This document shows positions 9,126 to 18,575 of a stretch of 64,000 bases of DNA, piece after piece. The stretch lies in NCBI RefSeq assembly GCF_009695875.1, contig NZ_VUNC01000001.1, forward strand, positions 557,341-621,340, written 5' to 3'. Position numbers and translations under genes: made by a program. The DNA comes from Olsenella porci (GTDB taxonomy: Bacteria; Actinomycetota; Coriobacteriia; Coriobacteriales; Atopobiaceae). The notes under the pieces were generated by a model. That model was not told the DNA's origin. It worked only from the letters and a program-made list of their open reading frames with translations, and did no database searches. Each line of letters starts with the position of its first letter. Within the stretch, counting starts at the first letter, position 1.

Positions 9126-10133
9126 CTAGTCGGTCGAGATGGCTGTGGATATCTGCTCGATGGCCCTCTGCCCCTCGGGGATGGGGTAGAGGGGGTAGTT
9201 CGCGTTGAGCCCACTGCCCACGACGAGCTCGGTGTGGATTCCCGTGGCGCGGACGCGCTGGGCAAACAGCACGGCGTCGGGGTGGAAGACCTCCCTGGTG
9301 CCGGTGTACACGTACACGTTGCGCAGCATGCGCACCTGGCCGTTGATGGGGCTCACCATGGGGTCGTGGACGTCTGTGCCCTTTGCCCAGGTGTGGGCGA
9401 TCTTGCGCAGGCCGGCGAGGGAGTACATGGGGTCAACGGCTTGGTACGCGTTGAGGTCGGGGTTGTGCAGGCTCGCGTCGACCCAGGGCGAGATGAGGAT
9501 GAGGCGTGCGGGCTGGGGCAGGCCAAGCTCCGGGAGCCGCTGGCAGAAGCCTGCCGCGATGCCGCCGCCCGCCGTGTCACCCATGATGGTCACGCCGCCC
9601 TCGCCGTACTTGGACAGGAGGTCGCGGTAGACCGCCTCGATCTTGTCGTACGCCTCGGCGTAGGTGTGCACGGGGGCGAGCGGGTACAGGGGGACTCTGA
9701 CCTCGGCCCTGGTCCGTCGAGCCACCGAGTCGAGGAACTTCCAGTGGTAGATGGTCGGCTGGTTCACGTAGGCGGTCCCGTGGATGTAGAGCACGGCGCG
9801 GTCGTTGATGGCGCGGCGGTTGAGGACGAAGGTCTGCATCCCCTGGAAGGTGGTGTCCTCCACGCTCACCTTGAAGCTCATGAGGGGAGAGACGCTGTAG
9901 TGGGTCTCGTTGGTCTCCGCATGCTTGAGGATGTAGTTGTCCCAGGCCACGGGGTCACCCATCTTGTCCTTGTCGGCGGTCACGCGGTTGTAGATCTCTG
10001 ACGCGGTGGCGATGTTGGAGCGGTGGAAGAGGAGGTGCGACACGGCGGTGTATCCCGCAAACGCCAGCGTTGGGGTCGCCGTCGCCACGGCAATCGCCCT
10101 CAGTGCCCTGTCGCTCAGTCTCCTCTTGTCCAT
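9126..10133 (-). CDS. Membrane-anchored alpha/beta hydrolase, HSL-like, with Thr at nucleophile position
   Basis: 335 residues. A hydrophobic N-terminal segment ([19 protein letters not shown], residues 12-30) should anchor or export it. The hormone-sensitive-lipase-type oxyanion region is present as YIHGTAYVN. The nucleophile elbow reads GDTAGGG, where the family has GDSAGG, so the expected catalytic serine is threonine. Possible acid/base residues follow in DPMVSPI and near GIHTELVVG, but the final His is not obvious. Start at 10133 has GGAGG eight bases upstream. Substrate unknown. It may be weakly active or a non-enzymatic binder. Confidence 0.8.
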   Translation of the reverse strand: MDKRRLSDRALRAIAVATATPTLAFAGYTAVSHLLFHRSNIATASEIYNRVTADKDKMGDPVAWDNYILKHAETNETHYSVSPLMSFKVSVEDTTFQGMQTFVLNRRAINDRAVLYIHGTAYVNQPTIYHWKFLDSVARRTRAEVRVPLYPLAPVHTYAEAYDKIEAVYRDLLSKYGEGGVTIMGDTAGGGIAAGFCQRLPELGLPQPARLILISPWVDASLHNPDLNAYQAVDPMYSLAGLRKIAHTWAKGTDVHDPMVSPINGQVRMLRNVYVYTGTREVFHPDAVLFAQRVRATGIHTELVVGSGLNANYPLYPIPEGQRAIEQISTAISTD

Positions 10134-10421
10134 ACTCAAGACCTCCGCATCGTGGGCGCCCGTCGCGCCCGTTTCCCCTCCGCACAATTCTAGGGAACTG
10201 GCAGGCGCGTGCCAGGGACCCATTCTCGCGTAGTGGCAAATATCGGGGGAGCGTCGCATTTGCCGCGGGCCCGATGGGGCGGGTGTACCGTTGCCCGGCT
10301 GAGGGCGTCTCCCACGCGTGTCGCCGTATGCGGCAATTGGGGCGCGACGGCCGATTTCATCCGAGGGGCATTCCGCCGGCATGGGCCCTAGCTGCGGCGG
10401 TCTCCCGCGCGTCTCGTCTCC

Positions 10422-10443
10422 TTATTCATTCTCAAATGAATAA
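10422..10443. promoter_or_regulatory. Perfect palindrome in the divergent 10134-10572 intergenic region
   Basis: TTATTCATT and AATGAATAA are exact 9-base inverted arms separated by CTCA, in an AT-rich patch (10418-10560) unlike the GC-rich flanks. It lies between the divergent hydrolase (minus) and B3/4 protein (plus) genes, where an operator would be expected. The rest of the 439-base gap holds no convincing ORF or RNA. A TTGACG at about 10507 could be a -35 for the plus-strand gene, but no good -10 follows it. Confidence 0.35.
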
Positions 10444-10572
10444 ATTCGATATAAGTACAAGTGAATAGAAGGAAAAATGAGAGAAATTTGCCAATAAAAT
10501 TCCGATTTGACGTAAGAACATGCGAGACAAGATGTTACCATCGTCGCAACGAAGTATGACTAGGGAGGACGC

Positions 10573-11298
10573 ATGAAGAAGTTTGTGGTGGAGGACTCGT
10601 TCTGGGAGCTGTTCCCTGACGTGGAGATAGGCGTGCTGTGCGTGGACGGGGTGCTTCCAACGGACCAGATCTCGCCGGAGAACGCGGCCAAGGCCGCCTC
10701 GTTCCTGGACCACGCCAACGCCAGCGCGGAGAGGTGGCTCACCAGCACCACCATCAGCAAGAACGAGGTCGTGGCAGTGTGGCGCGACGCATACAAGAAG
10801 TTCAAGACCAAGGGTGGTGCGCGCTGTTCGGTGGAGAACCTCCTCAAGCGCGTGCTCAAGGGCAATCCCGTGGGCCACATCGTTCCGTCCGTCGACGTCT
10901 CCAACGCGATCTCGCTCAAGTACGCGCTTCCCATCGGTGCCGAGAACATCGACGCCATACAGGGTACGTTCCGACTTGCCCAGACCGAGGGAGGGGACCG
11001 CTTCCTGCCCATCGGCGAGGAGGAGAGCGACCCCACGCTCCCGGGCGAGGTGGCCTACCTCGACGACGCGGGTGCCGTGTGCCGCTGCTGGAACTGGCGA
11101 GACGGTCAGCGCACCGAGGTGAGCGACGCCACACCGCACGTGATGTTCATCATGGAGTGCGTTGACCCCTCTCGCTCCGCCGACCTGCACGCGGCGATTG
11201 ACGAGCTGGCCGAGAAGTGCCAGCAGCTGCTGGGTGCGACGGTCACCAACAGGGAGTTCGTGACGCGGGAGCATCCCGAGGCAACGTTGGAGGCGTAG
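10573..11298 (+). CDS. B3/B4 domain protein (PheRS beta-like domain)
   Basis: 241 residues. Resembles stand-alone proteins made of the B3/B4 domain of phenylalanyl-tRNA synthetase beta subunit, a fold thought to act in tRNA binding or editing. Typical are the N-terminal IGVLCVDGVLPTD, the central RCSVENLLKRVLKGNP and VDVSNAISLKYALPIGAENID, and a C-terminal WNWRDGQRTEV segment. No other synthetase domain is present. Start supported by GGGAGG five bases before the ATG. Only two bases separate it from the next gene, so they are co-transcribed. Biochemical role unproven in the family. Confidence 0.85.
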   Translation: MKKFVVEDSFWELFPDVEIGVLCVDGVLPTDQISPENAAKAASFLDHANASAERWLTSTTISKNEVVAVWRDAYKKFKTKGGARCSVENLLKRVLKGNPVGHIVPSVDVSNAISLKYALPIGAENIDAIQGTFRLAQTEGGDRFLPIGEEESDPTLPGEVAYLDDAGAVCRCWNWRDGQRTEVSDATPHVMFIMECVDPSRSADLHAAIDELAEKCQQLLGATVTNREFVTREHPEATLEA

Positions 11299-11300
11299 CG

Positions 11301-11789
11301 ATGGAGTTTCCCATGCGCCGGGCGGACCGCGCCCTGGGGGAGGACGAGGCCCTGCGGCTGGTCGCGGAGTCGTCGCACGCGGTCCTCTCGACCGTGGACG
11401 CCGACGGCGAGCCCTACGGCGTCCCCATCAGCTTTGCGCTTGAGGGCAGGTCGATGTACCTGCACGGTGCCGCGGCAGCGGGGCACCGCCTTGCCAACGT
11501 GGGAGGCTCCTGCCGCGCCTGCCTCACGGTCGTCTCTGCTGACGAGGTGGTGCCGGCGCAGTTCACCACGCACTACTCCTCCGCAATCGCCTTTGGCACG
11601 CTGAGGCCCGCCCGCGACGACGCCGAGAAGCGGGAGGGCCTGCGCGCCCTCGTGCGCAAGTACGCGCCCGACCATATGGAGGCGGGGGAGAGGTACATAG
11701 ACGCTGCGATCGACCAGACATCGGTTCTGGTGATGGAGGTCGACCGCGTGACGGGCAAGTCCAATGCGCCCGGCAGGCGGCGGGACTGA
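11301..11789 (+). CDS. Pyridoxamine 5'-phosphate oxidase-like flavoprotein (Nim-type)
   Basis: 162 residues. Split-barrel FMN-binding fold: FPMRRADRALGEDEALRLV then AVLSTVDADGEPYGVPISF and LYLHGAAA-type strand, as in the NimA/5-nitroimidazole reductase-like group. PNPOx proper would have a C-terminal dimerisation extension that is absent. Probably an FMN- or heme-binding oxidoreductase of unknown substrate. ATG 11301 follows the upstream stop by two bases with GGAGG just before it. Confidence 0.85.
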   Translation: MEFPMRRADRALGEDEALRLVAESSHAVLSTVDADGEPYGVPISFALEGRSMYLHGAAAAGHRLANVGGSCRACLTVVSADEVVPAQFTTHYSSAIAFGTLRPARDDAEKREGLRALVRKYAPDHMEAGERYIDAAIDQTSVLVMEVDRVTGKSNAPGRRRD

Positions 11790-11885
11790 GGGGCCAGCGG
11801 TCCAGGGTTCGCCCGTAACGTGGGACGTGCGATAAGATTGGTCGGTCAATGCATGCCACCACCCCACGAGGGAAGGGATCATACC

Positions 11886-13295
11886 GTGAACCGCACCAAG
11901 ATCGCCGCGCTCTACGCGGACAAGGACCAGCTGGACGGAGCGAGCGTCACCGTCGCCGGCTGGGTCCGCTCCATCAGGGACATGAAGAACTTTGGCTTCG
12001 TCACGCTCAATGACGGCAGCTGCTTCAGGGGCCTCCAGGTGGTCCTCAACCGCGAGGCGCTCGGCGACGAGGCCTACGACCAGGCCGTGTCGCAGAGCGT
12101 GGGCGCCGCGCTGGTGATTGACGGCACGCTCGCGCTGACCCCCGACCGCCCGCAGCCCATCGAGCTCCAGGCGGCGCACGTGAGCGTGGAGGGCCCGTCG
12201 GCGCCCGACTATCCCATGCAGAAGAAGCGCCAGTCGCGCGAGTTCCTGCGCACCCAGCAGCACCTGCGTAGCCGCACCAACCTGTTCCGCGCGGTGTTCC
12301 GCGTCCGCAGCGTGGCAGCCTACGCCATCCACAAGTTCTTCCAGGAGCGCGGCTTCGTGTACGTGAACACGCCCATCATCACCGCAAGCGACGCCGAAGG
12401 TGCCGGCGAGATGTTCCGCGTGACCACGCTTGACCTGGCGAACGTGCCCAGGCTCGAGGACGGCTCGGTCGACTGGAGCAAGGACTTCTTTGGCAAGCCC
12501 ACCAACCTCACCGTGTCGGGCCAGCTGCAGGCAGAGAACTTTGCCATGAGCTTTGGCGACGTCTACACCTTTGGTCCCACCTTCCGCGCCGAGGACTCCA
12601 ACACCCGCCGTCATGCCGCCGAGTTCTGGATGATCGAGCCCGAGATGGCCTTCTGTGACCTCGAGCAGGACATGGACGTGGCAGAGGAGATGCTCAAGTA
12701 CGCCATCACGTACGTGATGGACCATTGCCCCGACGAGATGGACTTCTTCAACAAGTGGGTGGACAAGGGGCTCAAGGAGCGGCTGACGCACGTTGCGACC
12801 AGCGATTTCGCGCGCGTGAGCTACGACGACGCCATCAAGATCCTGGAGGAGGCCCAGGATGGCGGGACCAAGTTCGAGTATCCCGTGAGCTGGGGCCTTG
12901 ACCTGCAGACCGAGCACGAGCGCTACCTCACGGAGCACCACTTCAACAAGCCCACGTTCGTGACGGACTACCCCAAGGAGATCAAGGCCTTCTACATGAG
13001 GCTCAACGACGACGGCAGGACCGTCGCCGCAGCCGACTGCCTGGTCCCCGGCATCGGCGAGATCATCGGCGGCTCCCAGCGCGAGGAGAGGCTCGACATC
13101 CTCGAGTCGCGCATCCACGAGCTGGGCATGGACCCGGAGCAGTACCGCTACTACTGCGACCTGCGCCGCTACGGTGGCTGCCGCCACGCGGGATTTGGCC
13201 TGGGCTTCGAGCGCTTCGTGATGTACGTCACGGGCATCGACAACATCCGCGACGTGCTCCCGCATCCCCGCACCGTGGGCAACGCGGACTTCTAG
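11886..13295 (+). CDS. asnS: Asparaginyl-tRNA synthetase
   Basis: Class IIb synthetase charging tRNA-Asn, 469 residues. N-terminal OB-fold anticodon domain ([19 protein letters not shown], residues 19-37), then the catalytic core with motif 2 ([19 protein letters not shown]) and C-terminal motif 3 ([20 protein letters not shown]). The sequence [12 protein letters not shown] distinguishes AsnRS from AspRS. The GTG at 11886 is the best start; GAAGGG lies upstream and the protein then begins NRTKIAALY. Followed by a strong hairpin terminator. Confidence 0.96.
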   Translation: MNRTKIAALYADKDQLDGASVTVAGWVRSIRDMKNFGFVTLNDGSCFRGLQVVLNREALGDEAYDQAVSQSVGAALVIDGTLALTPDRPQPIELQAAHVSVEGPSAPDYPMQKKRQSREFLRTQQHLRSRTNLFRAVFRVRSVAAYAIHKFFQERGFVYVNTPIITASDAEGAGEMFRVTTLDLANVPRLEDGSVDWSKDFFGKPTNLTVSGQLQAENFAMSFGDVYTFGPTFRAEDSNTRRHAAEFWMIEPEMAFCDLEQDMDVAEEMLKYAITYVMDHCPDEMDFFNKWVDKGLKERLTHVATSDFARVSYDDAIKILEEAQDGGTKFEYPVSWGLDLQTEHERYLTEHHFNKPTFVTDYPKEIKAFYMRLNDDGRTVAAADCLVPGIGEIIGGSQREERLDILESRIHELGMDPEQYRYYCDLRRYGGCRHAGFGLGFERFVMYVTGIDNIRDVLPHPRTVGNADF

Positions 13296-13319
13296 TCTCG
13301 CGCGCCAGAGCACAGCTAA

Positions 13320-13358
13320 CGGCCCCGGTAGCCTGGTCGTCCCAGGCCACCGGGGCCG
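13320..13358. terminator. Hairpin between asnS and PTS IIB; copy 1 of a duplicated terminator
   Basis: CGGCCCCGGTAGCCTGG and CCAGGCCACCGGGGCCG, with one mismatch, around a TCGT loop and followed on the plus strand by a short T-rich stretch. The same hairpin recurs at 20184-20222 with only a few changes. It serves convergent genes, so probably acts in both directions. Confidence 0.7.
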
Positions 13359-13378
13359 CATCGTTTCTCGCCCTGCCC

Positions 13379-13690
13379 CTATTTCCCCAGCTTGTCCTTG
13401 AGCTTGGCGATGATGGCGTCAGCTCCCTTGATGTACTGGTTTGCCTTGAGACGAACCTTTGGCAGTCCCTCAAAGCGCTCTTCGTTCTTTATCGGCATGT
13501 CGGTCGTGAGAAGAACCGCGTCTGCTCCGATCAGGTCCTGCTCGCCGATCACGTTCTCGATGCCAATTGATCCCTGGGTCTCGACCTTGCACTCGACGTG
13601 CGCCTTCTCCGCGGCGGCGGAGATTGCCTCTGCTGCCATGTACGTGTGCGCGACGCCAGACGGGCAGGCGGTTACAGCGAGAATCTTCAT
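13379..13690 (-). CDS. PTS system fructose-type IIB component
   Basis: 103 residues. Small phosphocarrier: the phosphorylated cysteine is Cys9 in VTACPSGVAHTYMAAE, the hallmark of fructose-family IIB domains. It would accept phosphate from a IIA protein and pass it to the sugar carried by the adjacent IIC. No IIA or HPr gene lies in the window. Sits 34 bases downstream of the IIC gene on the same strand. Context (glycyl radical enzyme, FSA-type aldolase) resembles E. coli FrwB. Confidence 0.93.
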   Translation of the reverse strand: MKILAVTACPSGVAHTYMAAEAISAAAEKAHVECKVETQGSIGIENVIGEQDLIGADAVLLTTDMPIKNEERFEGLPKVRLKANQYIKGADAIIAKLKDKLGK

Positions 13691-13724
13691 TGTGGGTTCC
13701 CTTCTCCTGAAATGATGGGCTTGG

Positions 13725-14837
13725 CTACATCTCGAGGTCGAAGTCGATCTCCTCCGCCTCAGCTTCACGCTCCGCTTCGGCGCGCTCGGGGACGTAATCC
13801 TTCTTGAACAGCGCGAACATCGTCAGGTAGAAGGCGATGCCGATAACGAGAGACAGCAGGTACGTGAGCACAGAGGTGACGGGGAGCACGACCAGCCCGC
13901 CCCATGCGGCGTTGCAGTACACACCGAGGGCTCCCGCTACCGCACCGGTGAATGCTCCGGACACGATGTTGATGGGAATCATGTGCGCGGGATCCTCGGC
14001 AGTGTAGGAGATGGCTGCCTCGGAGATGCCGCACACACCCATCGCGATTGCCCCGATGCCGGCGTCGCGATCCTCGTCAGAGAACTTCTTGCGAAGGACG
14101 AAAGAGCCGATTCCGCATGCGAAGGAAGGAAGGCAAATTGCGACGGCGATTGGTCCGAAGAAGGTGCAGTTCCCGCCCGAGAGGACCTCGGTACCCACGA
14201 CCGCGACGCCCGTGGAGTAGGCGACCTTGTTGATGGGACCACCGAGGTCTGTGCAGATCATGGCACCACAGATTGCTCCGACGATGATTGCGCTCGAACC
14301 CGTCATGCCCGTGAGCCAGGTAGTGAGGGTAGAAAGGAGCCATGCACACGGACCACCCACGACGTAGAGGGTGATGACGCCGACGATGAGGGTCGAGACG
14401 ATGGGGATGATGAGAATCGACTTGAGAGACTCCATGCTCTTGGGAAGCCTTATCCGCTTGAGGAGCTGGGCGCAGGTCCCCGCAAGAAGGCCTGCGATGA
14501 TGCCGCCGATGAATCCCGAGCCAACGTTCACCGCAAGCTGACCACAGATGATTCCGGGCGCGATTCCCGGCCTGTCGGCGATGGAAAACGCAATGAACGC
14601 CGTGAGTACGGGGACCATGAGCCCCAGTCCCACCCCACCTATCTGGGAGAGGGCGCTTACTACCACGTTGCTGGCCTCCACCGACCCCGACGTCGTGACG
14701 GAGCTCATCGACATCATCGTCGCCAGTGCGTACAGGATGCCTCCGCTCACGACCACGGGAATCATGTACGAGACGCCGCCCATCAAATGGGTGCGCGTTT
14801 CTTTGAAGATTCCCCTGAGCTCCTCCGAGATTGTCAT
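13725..14837 (-). CDS. PTS system fructose-type IIC permease
   Basis: 370 residues with about nine to ten hydrophobic segments; the sugar-translocating membrane subunit. Characteristic of the fructose IIC family are THLMGGVSYMIPVVV near the N-terminus and the MICTDLGGPINKVAY loop. ICGISEAAI-type motif (GVCGISEAAISY) is the conserved loop near the active site. The C-terminal tail is acidic. ATG 14837 is preferred because AGAAAGG lies seven bases upstream; an ATG at 14843 is also in frame but abuts that site. First gene of a IIC-IIB operon. Confidence 0.92.
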   Translation of the reverse strand: MTISEELRGIFKETRTHLMGGVSYMIPVVVSGGILYALATMMSMSSVTTSGSVEASNVVVSALSQIGGVGLGLMVPVLTAFIAFSIADRPGIAPGIICGQLAVNVGSGFIGGIIAGLLAGTCAQLLKRIRLPKSMESLKSILIIPIVSTLIVGVITLYVVGGPCAWLLSTLTTWLTGMTGSSAIIVGAICGAMICTDLGGPINKVAYSTGVAVVGTEVLSGGNCTFFGPIAVAICLPSFACGIGSFVLRKKFSDEDRDAGIGAIAMGVCGISEAAISYTAEDPAHMIPINIVSGAFTGAVAGALGVYCNAAWGGLVVLPVTSVLTYLLSLVIGIAFYLTMFALFKKDYVPERAEAEREAEAEEIDFDLEM

Positions 14838-15163
14838 CTGCATGCCTTTCTCTCTGGTCCGTCACTCATAGAGCCATGCACCACTCGACGAGCAGCACAA
14901 TTTCCCCCTAGGGGCACCGCGCGGTAGCCAGGCGCCTGCGGAGCCCTCGTACTTCAGACGACGGGAGACGTTCGCGAGAATCTTGAGGTGCGGCTCTCCC
15001 GTGCCCTCGGTCACGTTCGTCGGTCTCTCCTGCGCCTTGCATGCGTCGCTTGGCTACACGGGACAACCGATTACTGATAATTACTAGTTCACATCGTGAA
15101 AATTACTGTTTATTCCTGAACTCGAATTGATTGGGAATCCTAAGGGCGAATTGTCGTGAAGTC

Positions 15164-15186
15164 AAGCAATTGCGGGCAAATTGCTT
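15164..15186. promoter_or_regulatory. Palindrome upstream of the PTS operon, candidate operator
   Basis: AAGCAATT and AATTGCTT are exact 8-base arms seven bases apart. It lies in the AT-rich part (15060-15280) of the 455-base gap between the IIC start and the DeoR stop, upstream of the PTS operon. A binding site for the neighbouring DeoR-type regulator is a reasonable guess. No ORF or RNA gene is evident in this gap. Confidence 0.35.
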
Positions 15187-15292
15187 ATCGGTTTCTCGTG
15201 ATTGGTAGTGTTTTTGAGGATAAGCGGAAAAAACCCATCCCTTCAAAGAGGAATGAGCTTGTCGAGTCCCACGGGGTTGCCCGATGAGTGTC

Positions 15293-16054
15293 CTAGATCA
15301 CCTGGATGCCCAGGCGCCTCACGCGTTCGCGATGCTCCCCGTCCCCATCGTCGGTTATCAAGCCCGTGAAGTCCGTGAGCTTGGCATAGCGGTAGTTTCC
15401 GCGGGCGTTGAACTTGTGCGAGTCTGCAACGACGTAGCTTCGCTCGCTGCTCTCGAGGACGGTCTGCTTGATTGCGCCATCCTCGCTGTCAAAGGTCGAG
15501 ACGCGGTCGTCCGCGACCGACACCTCGAGTGTGCCCATGAAGGCGAGGTCTGGCCTCACGCGGCTGAGAGCTTGTGCACAGGTGGCACCCACGAGTCCGT
15601 TGAGCTCGAGGTTCATGCGTCCACCGGGGCACTGGACCTCGACGTTTGTTCCCTCCGCCGCCCGCCTGACTATGTCGAGCATGTTCGAGACGACGATGCA
15701 GCGGAGGTCGCTCTTGGCGATGAGGTCCGCGAGGAACAGGTTGGTGGTGGAAATGTCCAGGAACACGGTCATGTCGTTCTCGATGAGGCCAAAGGCCTTG
15801 CGGGCGACCTGCTGCTTCTGTTCGCGGTACTCGTCCACGCGCGAGAGGACCACGTGAGACGTCTCCTGGGCAAGGGGGACCGCGCCTCCGTACACCCGAT
15901 GGAGCTGGCCATCAGAATCGAGTTGCTGAAGATCCTTGCGTATGGAGTCCTCACTCACCCCGAATCTCTTCGCGAGGTCCGCGGTCGTCACGCGTCCGTC
16001 GCTTGCAACGAGCTCAAGAATCTTCTCGTGCCTCTCGTTTCTGAACATTGACAT
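15293..16054 (-). CDS. DeoR-family transcriptional regulator
   Basis: 253 residues. N-terminal winged HTH of the DeoR type (RHEKILELVASDGRVTTADL then FGVSEDSIRKDLQQL) and RVYGGAV linker, followed by the DeoRC sugar-phosphate-sensing domain (FLDISTTNLFLADLI, CPGGRMNLELNGLVG). Start at 16054 has GAGGTG upstream. It is divergent from the glycyl radical enzyme gene and upstream of the PTS genes, so it probably represses both units until a sugar phosphate derived from the PTS substrate binds. The true effector is unknown. Confidence 0.93.
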   Translation of the reverse strand: MSMFRNERHEKILELVASDGRVTTADLAKRFGVSEDSIRKDLQQLDSDGQLHRVYGGAVPLAQETSHVVLSRVDEYREQKQQVARKAFGLIENDMTVFLDISTTNLFLADLIAKSDLRCIVVSNMLDIVRRAAEGTNVEVQCPGGRMNLELNGLVGATCAQALSRVRPDLAFMGTLEVSVADDRVSTFDSEDGAIKQTVLESSERSYVVADSHKFNARGNYRYAKLTDFTGLITDDGDGEHRERVRRLGIQVI

Positions 16055-16159
16055 GTGACACCTCGTGAACTGACGTGGGATGAGTGTACCCAAGAGCGGA
16101 TTCTGCCAATAAGAATAGCTGGCGTCGAGCTACCCCCAATGTGGAGACCTGATTTATGC

Positions 16160-16187
16160 TTGCAAACAATAACAAACGATATATATT
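16160..16187 (+). promoter_or_regulatory. Candidate sigma-70-type promoter for the glycyl radical enzyme operon
   Basis: TTGCAA at 16160 and TATATT at 16182 are 16 bases apart in an AT-rich patch between the divergent deoR-like and glycyl radical enzyme genes. Start codon of the enzyme follows about 85 bases downstream, leaving room for an operator. Confidence 0.45.
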
Positions 16188-16274
16188 GGTAAGCAACGGG
16201 AATACAGAGGCGCAATGGCGAGAACTCGAACAACAGACAGGCTCCGTTGGAGAAACGTCAGGGGTGGAGGCAAC

Positions 16275-18575
16275 ATGCTCACCGAACGTACCAAGCACAT
16301 CAAGGAGAGTCTCTTCTCCCATCCACGCCGCGTGGACCTCGAGCGCGCGACGCTTCTCATGGAGAGCTATCGGCAGACCGATGGCGAGCCGGTGATACTA
16401 CGTCGGGCGAAGGCGTTGCGCCATGTCTTGGAGTGTCATCGCATCGTGCTTGATGACTACGACCTTCTGGTGGGAAACCGTACTGCGACCCCACGCGCGG
16501 GCGTCGTCTCTCCCGAAATGAGCCCGTACTGGATCCTGGACGAGCTGGACGACTTTCCTACGAGGCCGCAGGACACGTTCGAGATGTCCGAGGGGGACAA
16601 GCGGTTCTATCGCGAGGTCCTCTATCCCTTCTGGAAGGGACGCTCCCTCAACGATTGGTACAACGAGCACTGCCCCAAAGAGGTCAAGGCGGCGGAGGGG
16701 GATAAGGTCTTCGCTGTTGCCCAGACCGACAAGGGGCAGGGTCACATCATCCCAGACTACGAGATGGCCCTGAGTCGCGGGCTTGGCGACATCCTGGAGG
16801 AGTGCCAGGCCAGGGCGAATGCCCATCCTCAGAACGACTTCTATCGCGCGGCAGTCATTTGCATCTCGTCGACCATTGCCTACGTCAGGCGTTATGAGTC
16901 GGTGGTGAGGGAGCGGGCTTCGCAGGGGGACGTTGCCCCAGCGCGGAGGGACGAGCTACTTCGAATGGCCGAAGTCCTTTCTCACGTCGCCACGGAGCCG
17001 GCGCGGGACCTGCATGACGCGCTCCAGCTCGTCTGGCTGCTGTCTCTCGCGCTGCAGCATGAGTCCAATGCGAGCTCCATCTCGCTGGGGAGAATGGATC
17101 AGTACCTCTGGCCCTACTATCAAGCCTCGGTTGGCGAGGGGGTCACGGATGCGCAGATTCGCGAACTTCTGCAGTGCTTCTACCTCAAGTGCAACACGGT
17201 CGTGTTCCTTCGCTCCACGGCGAGCGCGGAGTTCTTTGGGGGCTTTCCCACGGGATACAACCTGGTGGTGGGCGGGGTCAACGAGAGGGGGGAGGATGCG
17301 AGCAACCAGCTGAGCTACCTGATGCTCGACCTCCAGAGCGACACCCGCCTGCCCCAGCCAAACCTGTCCCTGCGCATTCATCGGGACACTCCGCGGGGGC
17401 TGCTCGAGCAGGCATGCAGAATCATCCGACTTGGAGATGGCGTTCCTCAGTGCTTCAACGATGAGGTGAACGTCGAGGCGTTCACGCGCCGCGGTGTCAG
17501 CATCGAGGATGCCCGCGACTACGCGGTGGTCGGTTGCGTCGAGCTCTCCGTACCGGGGCGCATGTACGGGCTGCATGACATCTCGATGTTCAACATCCTC
17601 AAGTGCTTCGAGATCTGCCTGCGGGAGCATCCCGAGGGATTTGACGACTTCCAGGCGCTGGAGGCTGCCATCCAGGGGGTCATGTCCCGCTACGTGGCCC
17701 TCATGGTGAGGGGGTGCAACGCCTGTGACCTTGCGCATCGTGCGGTGGCACCCACGCCCCTCCTCTCGGTCTTCGTACACGACTCGCTCGAGAAGGGTGC
17801 GGACATCACGTCCGGAGGGGCGCGGTATAACCCCTCGGGCGTCCAGGGGGTGGGGACTGCCAACCTCGCTGACTCCCTCGAGGTCATGAAGCATGCGGTG
17901 TTCGAGGAGAAGGCGATCTCCTATCCGGAGCTCCTGGCGATGCTCGCCCGCGACTGGCGTGGGGACGGTGACGAGGCGTGGCGCCAGCGCTTCGTCAATC
18001 GGTATCCCAAGTACGGCAATGACGTGGACGAGGTGGACGAGATCTCCGCGCGCTTCCTCCGCTTCTATGGGGAGCAGGTCGAGAGGTACGAGAATCCGCG
18101 CGGCGGGCACTTCCAGCCGGGGTCCTATACCGTGAGCGCCCACATCCCCCTGGGGCGTGCGGTTGGGGCAACTCCCGACGGGCGTCGTGCCGGCGAGCAG
18201 CTTGCAGACGGCGGGCTGTCCCCCATGGTGGGACGCGACAAGAGCGGTCCCACCGCGAGTCTCTCGAGCGTGAGCAAGCTGGATAACGTCCTCGACTCAA
18301 ATGGATCACTCCTCAACGTGAAGTTCTCGCCCTCCACGCTGGTAGGGGAGGGGGGCATCCAAAAGCTCTCCGCCTACCTGCGCGCCTTCTCTCGGCTGGG
18401 CATCCAGCACGTGCAGTTCAACGTGGTCGATCGCGCCACGCTGCTGGACGCCCAGTCCCACCCAGAGCGCCACCAGGACCTCATCGTCCGCGTCGCAGGG
18501 TATTCCGCCATGTTCGTCGAGCTTGCGAGGGGCGTGCAGGATGACATCATCAACCGCACCGAACACGTGCTGTAG
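16275..18575 (+). CDS. Glycyl radical enzyme (PflD/YbiW-like), candidate anhydrohexitol-phosphate lyase
   Basis: 766 residues. The glycyl radical loop RVAGYSAMF places the radical on Gly742. The catalytic cysteine loop VVGCVELSVPGR gives Cys421 followed by Glu423, as in C-O/C-N lyase-type GREs and unlike the adjacent-cysteine (CC) pair of pyruvate formate-lyase. Activase and FSA-type aldolase genes follow directly, and a fructose-type PTS is divergent. E. coli YbiW and PflD, found in the same gene company, are reported to open 1,5-anhydroglucitol-6-P or 1,5-anhydromannitol-6-P to 1-deoxyfructose-6-P; that is the most likely reaction here (inference). Start ATG 16275 follows GGAGG. Other GRE functions (diol dehydratase) remain possible. 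Confidence 0.9.
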   Translation: MLTERTKHIKESLFSHPRRVDLERATLLMESYRQTDGEPVILRRAKALRHVLECHRIVLDDYDLLVGNRTATPRAGVVSPEMSPYWILDELDDFPTRPQDTFEMSEGDKRFYREVLYPFWKGRSLNDWYNEHCPKEVKAAEGDKVFAVAQTDKGQGHIIPDYEMALSRGLGDILEECQARANAHPQNDFYRAAVICISSTIAYVRRYESVVRERASQGDVAPARRDELLRMAEVLSHVATEPARDLHDALQLVWLLSLALQHESNASSISLGRMDQYLWPYYQASVGEGVTDAQIRELLQCFYLKCNTVVFLRSTASAEFFGGFPTGYNLVVGGVNERGEDASNQLSYLMLDLQSDTRLPQPNLSLRIHRDTPRGLLEQACRIIRLGDGVPQCFNDEVNVEAFTRRGVSIEDARDYAVVGCVELSVPGRMYGLHDISMFNILKCFEICLREHPEGFDDFQALEAAIQGVMSRYVALMVRGCNACDLAHRAVAPTPLLSVFVHDSLEKGADITSGGARYNPSGVQGVGTANLADSLEVMKHAVFEEKAISYPELLAMLARDWRGDGDEAWRQRFVNRYPKYGNDVDEVDEISARFLRFYGEQVERYENPRGGHFQPGSYTVSAHIPLGRAVGATPDGRRAGEQLADGGLSPMVGRDKSGPTASLSSVSKLDNVLDSNGSLLNVKFSPSTLVGEGGIQKLSAYLRAFSRLGIQHVQFNVVDRATLLDAQSHPERHQDLIVRVAGYSAMFVELARGVQDDIINRTEHVL

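Noticed and set aside
16275..18575. Pyruvate formate-lyase
   Set aside because: The catalytic loop has GCVE rather than the adjacent cysteine pair of PFL, and the gene neighbours are sugar-phosphate enzymes.
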